Shown here: piece by piece, positions 34,422 to 45,340 of the stretch
Layout of the letters: every line of letters starts with the position of its first letter
How positions within the stretch are numbered: the stretch's first letter is position 1
NCBI RefSeq assembly: GCF_007830615.1
Contig: NZ_VLLI01000009.1
Span: 62,001 to 126,000 of the forward strand
Length of the DNA: 64,000 bases
Reading direction: 5' to 3'
DNA from: Mucilaginibacter frigoritolerans
Lineage (GTDB): Bacteria > Bacteroidota > Bacteroidia > Sphingobacteriales > Sphingobacteriaceae
Program-made: the position numbers and the translations under genes
Notes under the pieces: generated by a model
Told to the model about the DNA's origin: nothing
The model's input: the letters and a program-made list of their open reading frames with translations, nothing else
Database searches by the model: none

Positions 34422-36980
34422 TTAGAAGTTGAATTGAACTAAAGTACGTATACCCCATTTAGCAATATCCGGATGATCCAGATAGGTAAATCGTTTAACC
34501 AAATCAATACGTACAAATTTAAAAATGTTTTCAATACCAACACTACCTTCAACATAAGGTGTTTTTCCTAACGCATAAGTAATTGGTTGCCCTGTTCCTG
34601 TAACAGGATACTGATATAATGAAGGATGTAACGATGGATCATTGGTACTGGATACACCACCATAAATAGCTTTAAAGGAAGCTGTTTCTCTCCACTTCAA
34701 TTTTTTCAGCAATGGAATTTTATTAAAAAAGAATCCGTTAAAGTGCTGGTCAATATCTATACTTTCATAATGATCACCTACAAACTCCAAAAAATTCATT
34801 AAGTTGTAAGAGTAAATATCATAAGCATAAGTTTGATTTGCACGGAAAATATTAAGCAGTGGATAAGGCACTTGTCCAAATATTTTCCCACCTTCAACTG
34901 TTACATCGGCCCAACCTAATTGCGACAGATAAAAACGTTTATCAATACGGGCATGCAGCTTTTGATAACTATACTGACCGCCTACTACATCTTTTATGCC
35001 GGCATCATAATCCAATGAAAAAACCGGATTTTTACTGGGCACTGGGATTCTGTAAATTTTACCCTGATAAAACTGCTCATTTGGTGCATATCGCAAACCA
35101 ATTGTGAAGTCGGTAGTGATTAAATTATGGATATTCTGAGGTAAACCATTATTGTCAAGATTTATAAAGTATAAAGATCCAGCCGGTGACTGATTAAGGC
35201 TGCTTAAGCCAAAACTGTATGAAAAATGGTTTTCAAACTCATGGACATAATCCAGCCTGTAAGCAAGGTCATATAGATATTTATCATTATTACCACGTTT
35301 AAACGAAAGTAAGAAGTTATCTTCCTGAACAAACTGTAGGTTTTCTCCGGGGATATGCGTGTCATATTGTACGCTCGCCCTTATGTAATTTTGAGGGAAT
35401 TTGTAAATGGATTTATCATTTAAGGAGTACGTAGCACTTAAAAAACCCTTCCACTTTTCATCCTTAAAACCATAAGATGCATATGTTTCAAAATAATACC
35501 GTTTGCTTAGTTCGGGAGTAGTGCGGCCGCCAAAACGTAGTTTCAAACCTTCAATGGGGTTAAAGCTATAAAAGGTATTTGCGGGGCCAATTTCATACCA
35601 TCCCTCATCTTTATACCCGGCTAATAATAGTGTAGCTATATCAAGGGTTCGCCTGAAAGATGGCATGTTCCTTAAACTATCCGTATTTTTATAAACTTTT
35701 GATTCAGCAGTAGTTAATGTATCCAGGCGGTTTTGTGCCCAAAACTGGTCACTTCTGTTTTTTGCTGCCTCCGGAACAGCATCTTCCTGATTTTTATAGG
35801 TTGTATCCGCGCGAGGATTATTTACGATGTAATTTTTATAGACAATTTCCCTGATTCCAAACAGGGCTCCGTTTTTACTTCGGTTAAACCCAAAGTCGGC
35901 AAGAGTTGTGCTTTTACTTAAATGATAACGACCATCGGGATTCTGTTCAAACTCCAGGTTAACCGACATTGTGTTCACAAAGTTTAGATTGATGTTTTTG
36001 TTAATGGTTAAATCCGCCTTTTGCACAGCATAATTACCATCAAGGGTGATGTAAATTTTACCTACAAATAAAACATCAGTGGTATTTCTAGGAGTAAAAC
36101 TTAGTTCAACCAGTTTTTGATTATTTACCACAACAGTATCGGTAATAAAAAACTTGTAAAAAGTAGGGGCGGAATTGGCAATAGGACTTAAAAAGTTAGT
36201 AGTCATAAGGAATACTACATTTGAGTAAATATCAACCTTATAATACATGTGCTTAAAGTACACGGTTAAGCCTTCATTATCAATTGCTCCGCCAAAGTTT
36301 ACTGTCTTTTGCCCCAGGGTTATCGTTTTTTCTCTCTCCGGATTTTTACGATAATAGTATTGAGATAACTTTTCATCTAAAAATACGGGTAATAGTGACT
36401 TTCCGGGTACGGTTGTACTATCTCTGTTATCTAAAACAAACGCATATTTTTTCAAGCCTTTTTTCTGGGAGGCGTCTTTTGATACATTGCTCAAAGAAAA
36501 CTGCATTTTATCGTATTCTTTGTACTCAACATAATCATAGCTGGTAGGCCTGTTTTTCTCCTTGTTTTCAATAACCTTACGGATCAACTCCACAGCTGGG
36601 TTATCTTTGTTGCGATATCTGGGTTTCTTACCTGATTTTACTACAACCTCGTCCAATTGTGAAGCCAGCGGCAACATTCTTAAATTTATTTCCTGTTCTT
36701 TACCTACAGTAACAGTGGTTACGGCATCCTTATATCCTAAAAACGATGCTTTTATTTTGGTTACAGGTTTATCTGTCTGAATGCTGTATTTCCCCTGATT
36801 GTCTGTATTTACACCGATGGTTGTACCAGGAAATGAAACGGCAACAAAAGGTAATGGTTTTCTATTTGAGGCATCAATTACGGTACCTGAAACAACAGTA
36901 GTTTGTGCGAAGAGGGTAGTAGTAGAAAATAAAAAAAGTATTATATAATATAACTTCTTGTGAAAATATTTTAAATCCAT
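34422..36980 (-). CDS. Outer-membrane barrel with CarboxypepD_reg and DUF5686 domains
   Basis: An 852-residue outer-membrane protein. Signal peptide (about 1-25, TTTLFAQ), then an N-terminal carboxypeptidase-D regulatory-like beta-sandwich (about 27-110; VVSGTVIDASNRKPLPFVAV), then DUF5686 (about 120-450) and a C-terminal barrel of alternating strands ending with the phenylalanine IRTLVQFNF typical of BAM substrates. Function is unknown. It is embedded between PgpA and the CDP-alcohol transferase of the sphingolipid cluster with a 14-nt gap downstream, and a 252-nt spacer upstream that may hold its own promoter. A lipid-surface or trafficking role is a hypothesis. Confidence 0.88.
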   Translation of the reverse strand: MDLKYFHKKLYYIILFLFSTTTLFAQTTVVSGTVIDASNRKPLPFVAVSFPGTTIGVNTDNQGKYSIQTDKPVTKIKASFLGYKDAVTTVTVGKEQEINLRMLPLASQLDEVVVKSGKKPRYRNKDNPAVELIRKVIENKEKNRPTSYDYVEYKEYDKMQFSLSNVSKDASQKKGLKKYAFVLDNRDSTTVPGKSLLPVFLDEKLSQYYYRKNPEREKTITLGQKTVNFGGAIDNEGLTVYFKHMYYKVDIYSNVVFLMTTNFLSPIANSAPTFYKFFITDTVVVNNQKLVELSFTPRNTTDVLFVGKIYITLDGNYAVQKADLTINKNINLNFVNTMSVNLEFEQNPDGRYHLSKSTTLADFGFNRSKNGALFGIREIVYKNYIVNNPRADTTYKNQEDAVPEAAKNRSDQFWAQNRLDTLTTAESKVYKNTDSLRNMPSFRRTLDIATLLLAGYKDEGWYEIGPANTFYSFNPIEGLKLRFGGRTTPELSKRYYFETYASYGFKDEKWKGFLSATYSLNDKSIYKFPQNYIRASVQYDTHIPGENLQFVQEDNFLLSFKRGNNDKYLYDLAYRLDYVHEFENHFSYSFGLSSLNQSPAGSLYFINLDNNGLPQNIHNLITTDFTIGLRYAPNEQFYQGKIYRIPVPSKNPVFSLDYDAGIKDVVGGQYSYQKLHARIDKRFYLSQLGWADVTVEGGKIFGQVPYPLLNIFRANQTYAYDIYSYNLMNFLEFVGDHYESIDIDQHFNGFFFNKIPLLKKLKWRETASFKAIYGGVSSTNDPSLHPSLYQYPVTGTGQPITYALGKTPYVEGSVGIENIFKFVRIDLVKRFTYLDHPDIAKWGIRTLVQFNF

Positions 36981-37232
36981 GTAGTTTATGAAAATACAAT
37001 TCTGTTTTTATTAACGTACGAAATTTGATTCATCAGTGATTCTATTTATTAACGGTATTTGTTTTGCTATTCTTATTACCATTTTGTTTTGAAAATTTCA
37101 CTGCCAATGAGCACTCGGGGTAAAATGCTAAAGAACTGCGAAGGTAAAAAAAATACAAACGGACTTTTGTGGTCAAAAAGTCAAATATGTTAATTTGTGA
37201 TATGGTCATTTATATTTTTTAAGAAATCATTT

Positions 37233-37688
37233 TTAAAATATCTTAAACCATACAACGGTATTCACTATGATATTAGTATAGATGCCTGCTAATACATCGT
37301 CCATCATTATACCCCATCCTGAGGGTAACTCTTCCATCTTACGGATAAAAAGGGGTTTAACTATATCAAAAAAGCGAAATAATATAAGAGCAAGTATTAC
37401 ATATTTAACACTTACAGGTACAAATAGCAAGCCAATACACATTCCAGCTACTTCGTCAATAACCACACGAGCAGGATCTTTTCCCCATATTTTTTCAACG
37501 ATGGATGATGACCATACACCTAACAGGGTAATTGCAATGGTAATTGAAACGGCGAGAATGAGTGGGGGATAATCACCAGCCCAGGCAAAGTACCAGCAAA
37601 TACAACAAGCTACTGCAGCAACAGTACCCGCCCCTTTGCCAATATAGCCTATACCCAGGCTGGTGGATGATAGTTTATGAAATAGCAT
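37233..37688 (-). CDS. PgpA-family phosphatase (probable phosphatidylinositol-phosphate phosphatase)
   Basis: A 151-residue membrane phosphatase of the PgpA family with the signature D71-P-A-R-V-V-I-D78-E79-V-A-G and three to four helices. In E. coli PgpA dephosphorylates phosphatidylglycerophosphate; in this inositol-lipid cluster the likely substrate is PI-phosphate. The start codon overlaps the MIPS stop by one nt (TAATG), strongly suggesting coupled translation. The symbol is omitted because the substrate may not be PGP. Confidence 0.85.
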   Translation of the reverse strand: MLFHKLSSTSLGIGYIGKGAGTVAAVACCICWYFAWAGDYPPLILAVSITIAITLLGVWSSSIVEKIWGKDPARVVIDEVAGMCIGLLFVPVSVKYVILALILFRFFDIVKPLFIRKMEELPSGWGIMMDDVLAGIYTNIIVNTVVWFKIF

Positions 37689-39010
37689 TATAAAGAATCA
37701 ACCAATTCCTGGTAATAATCTAACCCAAGGTGAGTGATCAGGTCTTCGCCCATTAAGTGGCGTAAAGTATTTTGCAATTTAATTAACTGTTTGAAAATAT
37801 CATTTTCTGGTGGCAAGCCTTCTGCTGTTTGAGGAGACTTTAGGTAAAATGATAACCATTCCTGTATGCCACTCAAATTAGCCCTTTTAGCTAAATCACT
37901 AAATAAAGCCAAATCCAAAGCTATTGGAGCTGCTAAAATTGAATCGCGGCAAAGGAAATTGATTTTAATTTGCATTTTGTAGCCTAACCAGCCAAAAATG
38001 TCAATGTTATCCCAGCTTTCTTTATTATCTCCGTGTGGAGGGTAATAGTCAATACGGATTTTGTGGTACAGATCTCCGTATAGTTCAGGGTTGGTTTCTG
38101 GTTTTAAAATATCTTCCAGTACGCCTAGTTTTGAAACTTCTTTAGTTTTAAAGTTATCCGGATCATCCAATACTAAACCATCACGGTTACCTAAAATATT
38201 GGTTGAGAACCAGCCGCTTACACCTAATGAACGTGCAGCAAGACCTGGTGCCAATATAGTTTTCATTAAAGTTTGACCAGTTTTAAAGTCTTTTCCGGCA
38301 ATTGGAGTTTCTGTTAATTTAGCTAGCTCAATCAAAGCCGGGATGTCAACAGTTAAGTTTGGCGCACCATTTGAAAAAGGGATACCTAACTTTAATGCTG
38401 CGTAAGCATATATCATACTAGGCGATATACGTTTGTCATCATCAAGCAAAGCTTGTTCAAACTTAGCAAGGCTACTGTGAATGTCAGTTGCTTCGTAGTA
38501 AATTTCAGTTGATCCGCACCAGATTAAAACTATACGGCTGCAACCATTTTTTTCCTTGAAGTTTTTGATGTCATTCATCACTTCTTGTGCAAGCTCATAT
38601 CTTGTACCGGTTTTAACGTGGGTAGCAGTAAGATTTTTAGCGTAGTTACTGTCAAAAGCTGCTTTCATAGGCACAACCACTTCCAATTCGGATTTAACAG
38701 CATTTAATAAACCAGGCTCAAGCACTTTTGCTTTCGTTGCTGCTTCATAAACGTTGTCAGAGTATACATCCCATCCACCAAAAACTATATCGTTCAAATT
38801 AGCCAGAGGAACAAAATCTTTAACTTTAGGATTACGGTTTTCAGTTCTTTTACCTAAACGGATGTTTCCCATTTGTGTAAGTGAACCAATAGGTTGTGAT
38901 ATGCCTTTTTTCACAGCTTCAACACCGGCAATAAGTGTAGTTGCCACGGCACCAAGTCCCGGAATTAAAATACCGAGTTTGCCATCGGCAGGTTTGATAT
39001 TAGTTTTCAT
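37688..39010 (-). CDS. ino1: myo-Inositol-3-phosphate synthase
   Basis: Converts glucose-6-phosphate to myo-inositol-3-phosphate with bound NAD. 440 residues, similar to bacterial/archaeal MIPS. The NAD-binding G18-L-G-A-V-A-T-T motif is near the N terminus; further blocks are NGAPNLTVDIPALIELA, IAGKDFKTGQTLMKT, NILGNRDGLVLDD and the lysine-rich active-site stretch KTKEVSKLGVLEDIL. It supplies the inositol for the lipid enzymes in the same cluster. TAATG overlap with the PgpA gene; 36 nt after the reductase gene. Confidence 0.95.
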   Translation of the reverse strand: MKTNIKPADGKLGILIPGLGAVATTLIAGVEAVKKGISQPIGSLTQMGNIRLGKRTENRNPKVKDFVPLANLNDIVFGGWDVYSDNVYEAATKAKVLEPGLLNAVKSELEVVVPMKAAFDSNYAKNLTATHVKTGTRYELAQEVMNDIKNFKEKNGCSRIVLIWCGSTEIYYEATDIHSSLAKFEQALLDDDKRISPSMIYAYAALKLGIPFSNGAPNLTVDIPALIELAKLTETPIAGKDFKTGQTLMKTILAPGLAARSLGVSGWFSTNILGNRDGLVLDDPDNFKTKEVSKLGVLEDILKPETNPELYGDLYHKIRIDYYPPHGDNKESWDNIDIFGWLGYKMQIKINFLCRDSILAAPIALDLALFSDLAKRANLSGIQEWLSFYLKSPQTAEGLPPENDIFKQLIKLQNTLRHLMGEDLITHLGLDYYQELVDSL

Positions 39011-39046
39011 TGTTTTATATTATAAACGTTATATAATTATTATAGC

Positions 39047-40036
39047 TTACAGCCATTTATTTGCTTTATACCACTTTAATGTTTTGGTAACTCCGGCTCT
39101 AAGATCATGTTCGGGGGAGAAATCTATACCAGATCTGGCTTGTTTAATATCGCAGTACCAGTTAACAGCCATTAGCTCATTTAATTTTTCAATATTCAAA
39201 ACAGCGGCTTCATTCCTCAAAGAACTATATTTTTCTGATAGCAAAGCAATAAATTTTACAAAAATTACAGGTAAATGAAACTTTACCGTTTTCAAATTTA
39301 ATGTTTCTTTTATAAGTTTTCCTAATTCGTAACGATCATAATACTGTCCGTCTGATAGGTTATAAGTTTTTTGATTGTCTTTCGCGTATAATGCTAAAAC
39401 AGCGGCTTTGGCAACATCGGTAACATAAATAAAACTGAATTTTTGCTGCATGTTACCAATATATGGTTCAATACCTTTTGCTACCTGCTTAAAAAAAATA
39501 AAAATATCACGATCACGTGGCCCGTACACTCCGGTTGGCCTCAAAATACTATAATTTAACGACGAAAATGTTTTTAAATTTTCTTCAGCCAGTAACTTAC
39601 TTTTTCCATAAGCTGTTACCGGATTAGCTAAAGTATCCTCCGTTATAATACCTTCAAGGGTATTTAACGGACCCACTGCGGCAAGGCTGCTGATGAGCAC
39701 CATTTTTTTTACTGGGTGGGCGTTTTTAACAATTGCAGATGCGATGTTATTGGTATAATCTGCATTTATATGATTATATTCAGCTACTGACCTGGCTTTT
39801 GTAATGCCTGCGGCATGAATAATATAATCATATTTTTTTTCATTAAATTCAGTTACCAAAGCATCTATATTATCAAAATCTGGATAGGTATATTTAATAT
39901 CCAAATTTTTTAAATGATCAATTTTACTGCTTTTTCTTACAGCAACGTAAACTTCAAGATCATCTTTAAGTGCTTCCTGTATTAAATGATAGCCTACAAA
40001 TCCGCTGGCACCGGTTATTAAAACCCGTTCTTTCAT
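39047..40036 (-). CDS. NAD-dependent epimerase/dehydratase, probable ceramide (3-ketosphinganine) reductase
   Basis: A 329-residue extended SDR. The Rossmann motif is GASGFVG (residues 9-15) and the catalytic set is S116/S117 with Y143xxxK147. Bacterial CerR, which reduces the 3-keto group of the sphingoid base, belongs to this family; location between MIPS and the ceramide synthase gene, with a 4-nt ATGA overlap to the latter, supports this. Other sugar-nucleotide substrates cannot be excluded from sequence alone. Confidence 0.8.
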   Translation of the reverse strand: MKERVLITGASGFVGYHLIQEALKDDLEVYVAVRKSSKIDHLKNLDIKYTYPDFDNIDALVTEFNEKKYDYIIHAAGITKARSVAEYNHINADYTNNIASAIVKNAHPVKKMVLISSLAAVGPLNTLEGIITEDTLANPVTAYGKSKLLAEENLKTFSSLNYSILRPTGVYGPRDRDIFIFFKQVAKGIEPYIGNMQQKFSFIYVTDVAKAAVLALYAKDNQKTYNLSDGQYYDRYELGKLIKETLNLKTVKFHLPVIFVKFIALLSEKYSSLRNEAAVLNIEKLNELMAVNWYCDIKQARSGIDFSPEHDLRAGVTKTLKWYKANKWL

Positions 40037-41151
40037 ATCGCTTTTTCGTAAATCCTATACTTTTTGTACGGATCTCCTTTAATAGCTATGATAGCCTCAT
40101 TGATCAATGTATTGTTTTCTAAAGTCCAGCCTGCTTCAGCATGCTTGTAGCCTTTTTGTTTATATTCTTTTATAATAGTACCATAAAGGCAGGCTTCAAT
40201 ACCCATTTTACGATAGCCATCAACTACCCCAAGTGCATAAATGCGCAGGCTTTTAACTTTACTTTTGTTTAATAAGATGGTAAAAATACCGGTTGGTAAT
40301 AAACGGCCTCTTTTAACTTTTTTCAAAACCTCATTAAAGTTTGGTAAAGCCAGGCCAAAAGCAACAATTTTACCATTTTGCTCGGCAACTAACGCAAAAT
40401 CAGGGTCAAGTATAAGCTTAAGGTCTTTTGCCAGGTAATCAAACTCTTCATCGGTCAAAGGCACAAATCCGGTGTTTTGATCCCATGCAGAATTATATAC
40501 CTCTCTTAATTTGGCGGTCTCTTTTTTGAAATTTTTCAGATTGACTTTTCTGATAATTATATTATTCCGTTTTAAACGTTCCTGCAGTGCATTTAATAAC
40601 CTAACTGATTTATCGTCATAGTTACTACCTTCCCAATGCCATGCTATCAGGTCTACCTGTTTCTCAAAACCAGCCTTTTCAATTAAACCTGCATAATAAG
40701 GATAATTATACGTCTGCAATAAAAACGGTGAACTGTCAAACCCCTGAACTAACAAGCCACAAGCTTCATTGGTTGAAAAATTAACGGGACCTATAAATTT
40801 TTGATCAACGCCTTTATCCTTTATCCACTTAGCTGCGGCTTCAAATAGCAGATTGGCCGTCTCCTGGTCATCAATGCAATCAAAAAAGCCCCAAAAACCA
40901 TCATTACGATGATTATAAGCATTATGATTGTTGTTTAAAATAGATGCTATACGACCTATCACTTTATCACCATCATATGCTAAAAAGCATTGAAGTGATG
41001 AATGTTTGTGAAAAGGGTGGGTGGTTAGTAAATCTTTTTGGGCAATAAACAACTCCGGTACGTAATAGGGATCGTTTTTGTAAAGCTCGTGCGGAAAATC
41101 AATAAATGTAGCAAGTTCTTTTTTTGAATTAACCTGTACTATTTTTTTCAT
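40033..41151 (-). CDS. GNAT-like acyltransferase, probable bacterial ceramide synthase
   Basis: A 372-residue soluble GNAT-type protein. It begins MKKIVQVNSKKELATFIDFP and shows the blocks ELYKNDPYYVPEL, FWGFFDCIDDQETANLLFEA, KFIGPVNFSTNEACGLLVQG and Y-NYPYYAGLIEKAGFEKQVDL that I associate with the bacterial ceramide synthases (bCerS) described in Caulobacter. The role is N-acylation of the sphingoid base. The start overlaps nothing; the stop overlaps the reductase ATG by 4 nt. A hairpin separates it from SPT upstream. Confidence 0.8.
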   Translation of the reverse strand: MKKIVQVNSKKELATFIDFPHELYKNDPYYVPELFIAQKDLLTTHPFHKHSSLQCFLAYDGDKVIGRIASILNNNHNAYNHRNDGFWGFFDCIDDQETANLLFEAAAKWIKDKGVDQKFIGPVNFSTNEACGLLVQGFDSSPFLLQTYNYPYYAGLIEKAGFEKQVDLIAWHWEGSNYDDKSVRLLNALQERLKRNNIIIRKVNLKNFKKETAKLREVYNSAWDQNTGFVPLTDEEFDYLAKDLKLILDPDFALVAEQNGKIVAFGLALPNFNEVLKKVKRGRLLPTGIFTILLNKSKVKSLRIYALGVVDGYRKMGIEACLYGTIIKEYKQKGYKHAEAGWTLENNTLINEAIIAIKGDPYKKYRIYEKAI

Positions 41152-41189
41152 TTAAATGATTAGAATTTATATTGGTCTGATTATAGCAG

Positions 41190-41228
41190 AAAAAACAATG
41201 ACAGCCGTAATGTCTGTCATTGTTTTTT
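41190..41228. terminator. Strong hairpin between SPT and ceramide synthase genes
   Basis: A perfect 15-bp stem (41190-41204 with 41214-41228; core CAATGACAG/CTGTCATTG) with A- and T-tracts at its feet, terminator-like on both strands. On the minus strand it lies between SPT and bCerS within the cluster. Confidence 0.8.
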
Positions 41229-41263
41229 GTTTATTAAATTTTGCCTGGTTAAAAGCAAAAGGT

Positions 41264-42826
<1,563 letters not shown>

Positions 42827-44155
42827 ATGAAAAAAACCTACTGCTCTTTGTTTTTTATCTTAACACTAACTTTACCATTTGTTCTTTTTGCACAGGAAAA
42901 AGCAGATACTGTTTTTTCCATAAAACAATGCATTGATTTTGCCCTGAAAAATCAGCCTGCTGTAAGACAAGCATCAATTGATCAGGAAATCAATGAAAAA
43001 GATATCCGTATCGGGCTTTCTGCCTGGCTCCCCCAGGTAAGTACAAATGGTCTTTACCAGCATTATTTTAAAGGTGAACCTGCTGCAGTTGCCTCCGATC
43101 CTGCGCTCGCCGCATCCGGTACAAATATAAACGAATATTCTGCATTGAGCTTACAAGCAAGTCAGGTTATATATAATAACGATGTTTTACAAGCTGCAAA
43201 AGCAGCTAAATATTCGAGATTGTATTATAAACAAAATACAGTAAGCAGTCAGATAAATGTTGTTTCTGATGTAAGTAAGGCTTTTTTTGATGTATTGCTT
43301 TCGCAAAAAGACCTTGATATTTTAAATGAAGATATTATTCGGCTGCAACGCAGTTTAAAAGATGCGTATAACCGGTATCAGGCTGGCTTGGTTGATAAAA
43401 CTGATTATAAACAGGCTACTATTTCACTAAATAACTCATTGGCAACGCGCAAACAAACGGCTGAAGCCATTAATAGTAAATTAGCTTATTTAAAGCAGAT
43501 TATGGGCATATCCCGTGACCATAATATTAAGCTTGCTTATGACTCCACTCGTTATGAACAGGAAGCAAGTATTGATACTAATCAGCAACTTGACGTTAGT
43601 AACCGGATAGAATATCGTTTATTACAAACTCAAAAGAATCTGGAAAATGTAAATGTGAGTTATTATAAATGGGGCTTTCTGCCTTCTTTATCAGCCAATG
43701 GTGAATATGACCTTTATTATTTTAGCAATAGGTTTTCAACCTTATACAATAATTCAACCCCAAGTTTATTTGCCGGACTTACCTTAAACCTGCCCATTTT
43801 TACCGGAACTAAAAGGCTTCAAAACTTAAGTAAGGCACGTTTAGAAGTTGACCGCACTGATCTTGATATTGAAAATACCAAAAACACCATCAATACTGAA
43901 TATGTACAGGCCTTGGCAAGCTATAAAAGCAATTACACCAATTGGATACTGATTAAACAAAATGTTGATTTGGCAAAAGATGTTTATAAAGTGGTAAGCC
44001 TGCAATACCGCGAAGGTATTAAAACCTATCTGGATGTTATTGTTGCCCAATCTGATCTTCAAACAGCTGAATTAAATTATTATAATGCCCTATTCCAGCT
44101 TTTATCAAGTAAAATAGACCTCGAAAAATCACTCGGTATCCTTAATGTACAATAA
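42827..44155 (+). CDS. TolC-family outer-membrane efflux channel
   Basis: A 442-residue outer-membrane factor with signal peptide (about 1-22, ending VLFAQ). Two OEP repeats (about 35-210 and 250-435) show the helical, Gln/Asn-rich pattern (ALKNQPAVRQASIDQEINEK; LRQYREG-like SLQYREGIKTYLDVIVAQSDLQ). It forms the exit duct for the RND pump encoded by the next two genes. Its stop overlaps the adaptor start by one nt (TAATG). Confidence 0.94.
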   Translation: MKKTYCSLFFILTLTLPFVLFAQEKADTVFSIKQCIDFALKNQPAVRQASIDQEINEKDIRIGLSAWLPQVSTNGLYQHYFKGEPAAVASDPALAASGTNINEYSALSLQASQVIYNNDVLQAAKAAKYSRLYYKQNTVSSQINVVSDVSKAFFDVLLSQKDLDILNEDIIRLQRSLKDAYNRYQAGLVDKTDYKQATISLNNSLATRKQTAEAINSKLAYLKQIMGISRDHNIKLAYDSTRYEQEASIDTNQQLDVSNRIEYRLLQTQKNLENVNVSYYKWGFLPSLSANGEYDLYYFSNRFSTLYNNSTPSLFAGLTLNLPIFTGTKRLQNLSKARLEVDRTDLDIENTKNTINTEYVQALASYKSNYTNWILIKQNVDLAKDVYKVVSLQYREGIKTYLDVIVAQSDLQTAELNYYNALFQLLSSKIDLEKSLGILNVQ

Positions 44156-45300
44156 TGTTGAATATGAAAACAAAAAATATACTTCTATCAGGATCACTTG
44201 CACTGTTATTATGGACATCGTGCCAGAAAAAAGCAAAACCTAATGCAGCATTACCGCCTACTCCGGTAAATGTTGCAGCTGCAAAAACAGCTGAAGCAGT
44301 TTATTATGACCAGTATCAGGGTACTGTAGTAGCGTTAAACTATGTGGAATTGAGAAGTGAAGTTTCTGGTTTTATTACCGGTATATTTTTTAAAGAGGGT
44401 GACATAGTTGCAAAAGGAAAAGAATTATATGAGATAGACCGCCGTAAATATGAAGCAGCTTACCAACAGGCAGAAGCTAATCTACTAAGCGCAAATGCCA
44501 ATCTGATAAAAGCGCAAAAGGACATTGATCGTTATACCATGCTACTGAAAAATGATGCGGTTGCCCGTCAAACTGTTGATCAGGCCCAGGCAGCTTATGA
44601 AACCAGTAAAAGCGAGGTTGCTGTTGCCAAAGCAGGAATATTATCAGCTAAAACAGATTTATCTTACTCCATCATTTCAGCCCCATTTACAGGCCGAATA
44701 GGTATATCACAAGTAAAATTGGGTGCACAGGTTTCACCCGGGACTACTTTATTAAATACCATATCAAGCGAGCATCCCATTGGTGTGGATGTGGTTATAA
44801 ATGAACAGGATATCAGTCGTTTTTATGACCTTAAAAAAAGAGGGACTGACTCAACCTTCAAACTTACTTTGTCTGACGGAAGCAGTTATAATAAACCAGG
44901 CCAGGTTTTAGCCATTGACAGGGGAGTGGCCAGTGGTACTGGTACTATTAAAGTAAGAATCCAGTTCCCGAATGATGATGACGTATTAAAAGATGGCATG
45001 AGCTGTGTTTTAAATGTATTGAACAGTGCATCGGGCAACAGGGTACAAATTCCGTATAAAGCGGTTACCGAGCAGATGGGAGAGTTTTTTGTTTTTGTAT
45101 CACAAGATACTATTGCCAAGCAGCATAAAGTAAAATTAGGCCCACGGATTGGTAATGACGTAGTTGTACTATCAGGCATTCAAAACGGAGATAAAGTGAT
45201 CACCGAAGGATTTCAGCGCCTACGTGATGGTGGAAAAATAACACTTGGTATTCCTGCTGTACAAACACCAGGGCAAGCCGGCGGCAAAAGCGCAAAATAG
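44155..45300 (+). CDS. RND efflux periplasmic adaptor (membrane-fusion) lipoprotein
   Basis: A 381-residue HlyD/AcrA-type adaptor. The lipobox LWTSC (Cys23) indicates membrane anchoring. Domain order: biotinyl-lipoyl half (VELRSEVSGFITGIFFKEGDIV), helical hairpin (about 100-170), second lipoyl half (ISAPFTGRIGISQVKLGAQV), beta-barrel and membrane-proximal domains. Coupled to tolC by the TAATG overlap and 40 nt upstream of the pump gene. Confidence 0.95.
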   Translation: MLNMKTKNILLSGSLALLLWTSCQKKAKPNAALPPTPVNVAAAKTAEAVYYDQYQGTVVALNYVELRSEVSGFITGIFFKEGDIVAKGKELYEIDRRKYEAAYQQAEANLLSANANLIKAQKDIDRYTMLLKNDAVARQTVDQAQAAYETSKSEVAVAKAGILSAKTDLSYSIISAPFTGRIGISQVKLGAQVSPGTTLLNTISSEHPIGVDVVINEQDISRFYDLKKRGTDSTFKLTLSDGSSYNKPGQVLAIDRGVASGTGTIKVRIQFPNDDDVLKDGMSCVLNVLNSASGNRVQIPYKAVTEQMGEFFVFVSQDTIAKQHKVKLGPRIGNDVVVLSGIQNGDKVITEGFQRLRDGGKITLGIPAVQTPGQAGGKSAK

Positions 45301-45340
45301 TAAAATAAAGGCAACACAATTTTTTTCTAAAAACAAAAAG

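Noticed and set aside
38754..39278. 174-codon plus-strand frame opposite MIPS and the reductase
   Set aside because: Spans the junction of two conserved minus-strand genes and has no recognisable protein features.
45245..45340. Upstream extension of the RND pump gene
   Set aside because: Overlaps the adaptor gene; the conserved pump N terminus begins at the ATG at 45341.
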